From Sulfurimonas sp. (GTDB lineage Bacteria; Campylobacterota; Campylobacteria; Campylobacterales; Sulfurimonadaceae): a stretch of 8,290 nucleotides of DNA. How positions within the stretch are numbered: position 1 is the stretch's first letter; every line of letters begins with the position of its first letter. Below the pieces are notes generated by a model, which made no database searches, was not told where the DNA came from, and saw nothing but the letters and a program-made list of their open reading frames with translations. The DNA is taken from the NCBI GenBank assembly GCA_027063295.1, contig JAMORZ010000119.1, positions 1 through 8,290 of the forward strand, written 5' to 3'. Both the position numbers and the translations under genes were made by a program. Below are positions 4,943-8,290 of the stretch, one piece after another.

Positions 4943-7900
4943 TTATTTAACCTCTATCTCAAGTTTCATTTTTACTTGTTTTGTATCGCTCTCATTTGTG
5001 GTTTGTAAAGCTTTTATTAGTAATCTTTCTTGAGGAACTTGTTTTGTTAGATGGAGATATGTTTGTATCTTTTGTACCCTTGTTTTTGCAAGTAAAGCAA
5101 GCTCATTTTCATTGACATTTTGAATGCTGATGGTGAGTTTTAAAAGTGCATTGAGATATGCTCTGTGAAAGGCATCTTCATTTTGAGTATACTCTTTTTG
5201 AAGTTTCTCTTTGAGCTTTTGAACTTTATCATCATCTTTTATATCATCATAGATATCTTCAAGCATATCGATAGTCATCGCATTGATATGCTCATCTCTG
5301 TTGCTAATGCCACTTTTTTGTACAACAAGTGAGATGAGTTTTTCAAGTTGAAGAGCTTTTTTATCTAAAGTAGTGTCGTAAGTAGGTGCAAGACTCAAAG
5401 AGATCTTTGGACGTTTGAGCATCATTTTTGCGATGTTATCAAGTTTTTCTCTCTCTGTTGGTAAGATATCTGATTTGCCCGCTTCAAACTCAGCATACTC
5501 CAATTCTTCTCCATCTATCCCCATCATTGAACCCAAAAACTGAAATGGGGAGAGTACTGCTTTTGCTATGAGGTTTCCAAGTGTTTTAAAGACAAGTGCT
5601 CCATACTTAAAATCTGGATCATCAACATTACCCTCTACTGGCATATCTATATCGATTACCCCGTTTGAATCTTCAAGTAAAGCAATAACAAACCCCAAAG
5701 GAAGTTTTGTAACATTTTCATCCTCTATCTCTTTTCCAAGGGTGATGTTTTTTATGATGATACTGTTCTCACCCAAGAGCTCAGAGTTGTTGATCTTGTA
5801 TCCAAGATCAAGGTAGAGTTTTCCACTATCTATCTCGTACCCTGCAAATGAAGCGGAGTATCCACTCAAGGCATTGAGCTCAAGGTTTTTAAAGTAAAAG
5901 TCAAGATCGGTAAACTCTTTTGGGTTTGAGCCATTGAGACTTCCTTTGAGTTTTGTAGAGCCATATTTGTCAACATCACCTACAAGATCAACATAAGTGG
6001 TCTCTCCTGGCATATTTGAGATAGAGTAGATATCTCCATGAAGGTTATGTATGAGTGTTCTAAACTCAATAGGAATCGATAGGTCCGCAAACTTCATATT
6101 TCCCTCTTTGATTTTTACTTTTGCTATCTTGAGTGGAAATGGCTTCTCTTTTGAGTTGTCTTTTTTTATCTCTGTTGCTGTTTGTGTATTTTGTTTTGTT
6201 GCGTTTGTATCTTTGAGAAGTTTTACAAAGTTGAGTTTTTTGTTTTTATCAACTAACACATCAAGGTAAAAACTTCCAACATCCACCTCATCTACATAGA
6301 GTCTGTTTGGAAAGAGCTCAAATGTGATTTTGTTAAGAGCAAGGTCAGAAAGGGAGACAAGGGAGCTTTTATCTCGGCTATCTACAACATAAAGTTGTTG
6401 CAGTAAAAAAGAGCCATTGAGTTGAAGATCTGGTTTTGTTTGAGAAACATTGTAAAGTGTTTTTGCTTTGAGTGAAAAACTTCCATCATCGATACTAACA
6501 AACGCTTTTTCTTGTAAGTATGGAGTGATCTCTTTGAGTGATATATGTTCAATATTAAGATCCCCTTTTTGCTTTAAAGGTGTATGCTGGATTTTTCCTT
6601 TACTTTTGATGTAGCCTTGTTTGTTTATGCGCAAAGAAAGAGCATAGTTAAGCCATGTTTTTTTTGCTATGTCTATGTTGTAGGCATTGAGTTGTATCTT
6701 ATCGAGAGTTGTAGTTGTGCTCTTTGGTAGTTTTTGATCTTGAAAACTTACTTTTGCATCATCAAGATGAAAGTGTTTGAGTTGTGCACGGAGTGGCTGA
6801 GTGGAAGTTTCGTTTGTTTGTTTTGTTTGTTTCTCTGTACTTTTTTTTGCAACGATAAGATCACTAATGTTAAGTAGGTTGTTTTTATACCTTTTTGGAA
6901 GCAGGTGTAAGTTGTGAATAGCAAACTCGTTGAGTTGAACGGTATTGTTTAAAGAGGTATAGTTTAGCCCTAAAAGATCAATGCTTTTAAGTTCTATGAG
7001 TTTTTCATGAGTGCTTTTTTTGGCAATCAACAAATCACTCAAGATTAAGTTAGTGTTATTTAGGTCAATGGCAATAGTTGTATTGTTCTCTTTGTGAAGT
7101 TGAAGATCTACTTTAAAACCAAACATAGCTTTTTGTAAATCTATATCATATTTTTGAAGAGATTTTTTTGCGATGTCGTCTATGTAGGGGTTGTAGTGCG
7201 TGATCTCAAAACCATTACAAAGTGTAGATGATCGAACTTGAAGATTTTTATGTGTTATCTCACCTGTTGATTGGCACAAAAAGGTATCGTTGAGTTTAAG
7301 ATTCATCTCATAATGAAAAGGTTTAGAACCCTCAAGAGTGATATCTTGTGCATAGAGATTGAGAGTATTGAGTGTTGTTGTAACATGAGGCTTGATATGG
7401 TTGTCTTGAAAAGTTGCACCGATATTCTCCAAGGTAACTTCTTTGATCTTGAGATCCCATGGTTTTGTTGGCTCTTGCGTTTGTTTTTTTTGTGATGGTT
7501 GCATTTGTGGGAAATTTGTTTGGATATATTGCATCCAGTCTATTTTTGCATCAGTATTGCGTTTAACATCCAAAGCAAGACCATCTATACCAACTTTTTC
7601 TATTTGCACCTTTTGGGAAAAAGGGAATATCTGTGCATTGTTTATGTATGCTTTGTTGATATTGAGCACATCTTGAAAACCATTTTTTGGTTTGATTCTA
7701 AGCTTCTCAAAGACTATATTGAGATCTTCTATCTTTGTTGCATTGAGATCTTCAAGGTTGAGTGTATAGTTTGTATGAAATGAGATATGCCCATCGGCAA
7801 CTTCAAGGTTGAGATTTTCTTGAAGATATTTCCACTCAGTGTAGAGTTTACTTGCCTCAAAAGAGATATCTCCATGAGCGATGAATGGGGAGAAATTCTC

Positions 7901-8290
7901 TATGGATGTTCGCAACTCTAAAAAGCCACCATCTCCAAGGAGAGTGTAAAAACGCAGTTTTGCTCCATTGGTATCTATCTTTTGTGTATCGATATCTTCT
8001 ATCTTACACCCTATCCTTTTGAGTGAAAATGTAAACTCTTGCTGACGAGTAAAGTCTTTGTACCCGATATATCCACCATCAAGGATAAAACGATCAACTA
8101 TAAAGTGTTGTAGAGGTGTATTTTCCTCTTTTTGAGTTTTTTCTTGTTGTGGTTGAGTGGATGGTTTGAGGATATGTTGAAGGTTGAGAGTTTTGTCTTT
8201 GTAGTATTCTATGTAAATTTTTGGTTCAATGAGGGCTATTTTTTGAAAATGGATTGCCCCTGAAAGTAAAGAGTAAGCTTCAAAATCTAC
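4943..8290 (-). CDS. DUF748/AsmA-like envelope protein, N-terminus cut off by the right edge
   Basis: The frame is open without a stop from the right edge to TAA at 4943-4945, giving 1,115 residues. A TTG at 7915 is only an internal codon, because coherent family sequence continues before it. The hallmark DUF748 region is at about 720-933: EGNMKFADLSIP, GYSASFAGYEIDSGKLYLDLGY, LPLGFVIALLEDSNGVIDIDMPVEG, DDPDFKYG and LSPFQFLGSMMGI. Family members are related to AsmA/TamB/YhdP. These are usually held in the inner membrane by one N-terminal helix, with a long beta-rich periplasmic part implicated in lipid transport or outer-membrane homeostasis. That helix is not in the window, so roughly the first hundred residues are probably missing. 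Upstream of the hallmark lie repeated modules with Q/T/K/E-rich linkers. The C-terminus (933-1115) has an OmpA-like half (FEAGKSDILPTEREKLDNIA), a charged insert, and a second half (ELALLAKTRVQKIQTYL). Family assignment is firm; the transported substrate, if any, is unknown. Confidence 0.88.
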   Translation of the reverse strand, partial: VDFEAYSLLSGAIHFQKIALIEPKIYIEYYKDKTLNLQHILKPSTQPQQEKTQKEENTPLQHFIVDRFILDGGYIGYKDFTRQQEFTFSLKRIGCKIEDIDTQKIDTNGAKLRFYTLLGDGGFLELRTSIENFSPFIAHGDISFEASKLYTEWKYLQENLNLEVADGHISFHTNYTLNLEDLNATKIEDLNIVFEKLRIKPKNGFQDVLNINKAYINNAQIFPFSQKVQIEKVGIDGLALDVKRNTDAKIDWMQYIQTNFPQMQPSQKKQTQEPTKPWDLKIKEVTLENIGATFQDNHIKPHVTTTLNTLNLYAQDITLEGSKPFHYEMNLKLNDTFLCQSTGEITHKNLQVRSSTLCNGFEITHYNPYIDDIAKKSLQKYDIDLQKAMFGFKVDLQLHKENNTTIAIDLNNTNLILSDLLIAKKSTHEKLIELKSIDLLGLNYTSLNNTVQLNEFAIHNLHLLPKRYKNNLLNISDLIVAKKSTEKQTKQTNETSTQPLRAQLKHFHLDDAKVSFQDQKLPKSTTTTLDKIQLNAYNIDIAKKTWLNYALSLRINKQGYIKSKGKIQHTPLKQKGDLNIEHISLKEITPYLQEKAFVSIDDGSFSLKAKTLYNVSQTKPDLQLNGSFLLQQLYVVDSRDKSSLVSLSDLALNKITFELFPNRLYVDEVDVGSFYLDVLVDKNKKLNFVKLLKDTNATKQNTQTATEIKKDNSKEKPFPLKIAKVKIKEGNMKFADLSIPIEFRTLIHNLHGDIYSISNMPGETTYVDLVGDVDKYGSTKLKGSLNGSNPKEFTDLDFYFKNLELNALSGYSASFAGYEIDSGKLYLDLGYKINNSELLGENSIIIKNITLGKEIEDENVTKLPLGFVIALLEDSNGVIDIDMPVEGNVDDPDFKYGALVFKTLGNLIAKAVLSPFQFLGSMMGIDGEELEYAEFEAGKSDILPTEREKLDNIAKMMLKRPKISLSLAPTYDTTLDKKALQLEKLISLVVQKSGISNRDEHINAMTIDMLEDIYDDIKDDDKVQKLKEKLQKEYTQNEDAFHRAYLNALLKLTISIQNVNENELALLAKTRVQKIQTYLHLTKQVPQERLLIKALQTTNESDTKQVKMKLEIEVK
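6083..8209 (-). repeat. Four modular repeats inside the DUF748 protein, period about 218 residues
   Basis: Counting residues from the right edge, four units share one layout: a 'K/N-x-L-N-hydrophobic' element, then a low-complexity Q/T/K/E linker, then a segment starting at proline and ending F/Y-x-D. The first elements are TLNLQHIL (34-41), AKIDWMQYI (248-256), LLNISDLIV (472-480) and KLNFVKLL (685-692). The closing aspartates are at 79 (GYKD), 296 (TFQD), 518 (SFQD) and 736 (KFAD), spaced 217, 222 and 218 residues apart. DNA identity between units is low, so this is an old protein-level repeat, not a recent DNA duplication. Confidence 0.6.

Noticed and set aside
6841..7035. Recurring I-A-K-K-S/T sequences in the DUF748 protein (near residues 373, 422, 481 and 543), considered as a functional motif.
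   Set aside because: Spacing is irregular apart from one pair about 60 residues apart, and K/T-rich sequence is common throughout this protein. It is probably local rung similarity or composition.
4943..7915. The DUF748 gene as a complete 990-residue protein starting at 7915.
   Set aside because: The codon at 7915-7913 is TTG, there is no membrane anchor after it, and the same frame continues to the right edge with typical DUF748 N-terminal sequence (LLSGAIHFQKIALIEP and the first repeat unit). It is an internal codon.
1..8290. Mobile elements, CRISPR arrays, tRNA/rRNA genes, toxin-antitoxin or defence systems.
   Set aside because: No transposase, regularly spaced direct repeats, RNA gene or defence-type domain is seen; nearly every base is taken by the seven genes described.

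Overview
The window reads as ordinary chromosomal DNA from an AT-rich Gram-negative bacterium, most likely a Campylobacterota (Epsilonproteobacteria) of the Sulfurimonas type. The reasons are low GC, genes packed with almost no intergenic space, and at least three promoters of the extended -10 form (TGN-TATAAT) without an obvious -35 box, which is typical of that phylum. The envelope protein at the right end also implies a Gram-negative cell. The genus-level guess is inference only. No mobile element, tRNA, rRNA, CRISPR array or phage gene is visible.

Layout, left to right. A protein of unknown function (1-389, minus strand) runs off the left edge. Behind it on the same strand is a second unrecognised soluble protein of 236 residues (435-1145). 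A short divergent promoter region (1146-1219) separates this from a plus-strand GNAT-family acetyltransferase (1220-1741). That gene converges on, and shares its stop tetranucleotide with, a three-gene minus-strand operon. In transcription order the operon is a YeiH/UPF0324 membrane transporter (4883-3873), a SpoU-family RNA 2'-O-methyltransferase (3869-3087) and the DEAD-box helicase DbpA (about 3090-1738). Its promoter lies just after the stop of the last gene, a very large DUF748/AsmA-like envelope protein (4943-8290, minus strand). The start of that gene lies beyond the right edge.

How the genes may work together. The methyltransferase and DbpA are translationally linked (the stop of one overlaps the apparent start of the other) and both belong to families acting on structured RNA. 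DbpA is known for 50S subunit and 23S rRNA maturation, so a shared role in ribosome maturation is plausible. The transporter probably only shares the promoter. The DUF748 protein is expected to be anchored in the inner membrane and to span the periplasm.

No new multi-gene system is evident. The observations most worth a second look are: (1) dbpA appears to begin at an ATA codon with a good Shine-Dalgarno site, in an ATAA overlap that looks like a mutated ATGA, and homology supports the extra 13 residues; (2) the DUF748 protein contains four copies of a module repeating every 217-222 residues, each with a Q/T/K/E-rich linker; (3) two conserved-looking proteins have no recognisable family.
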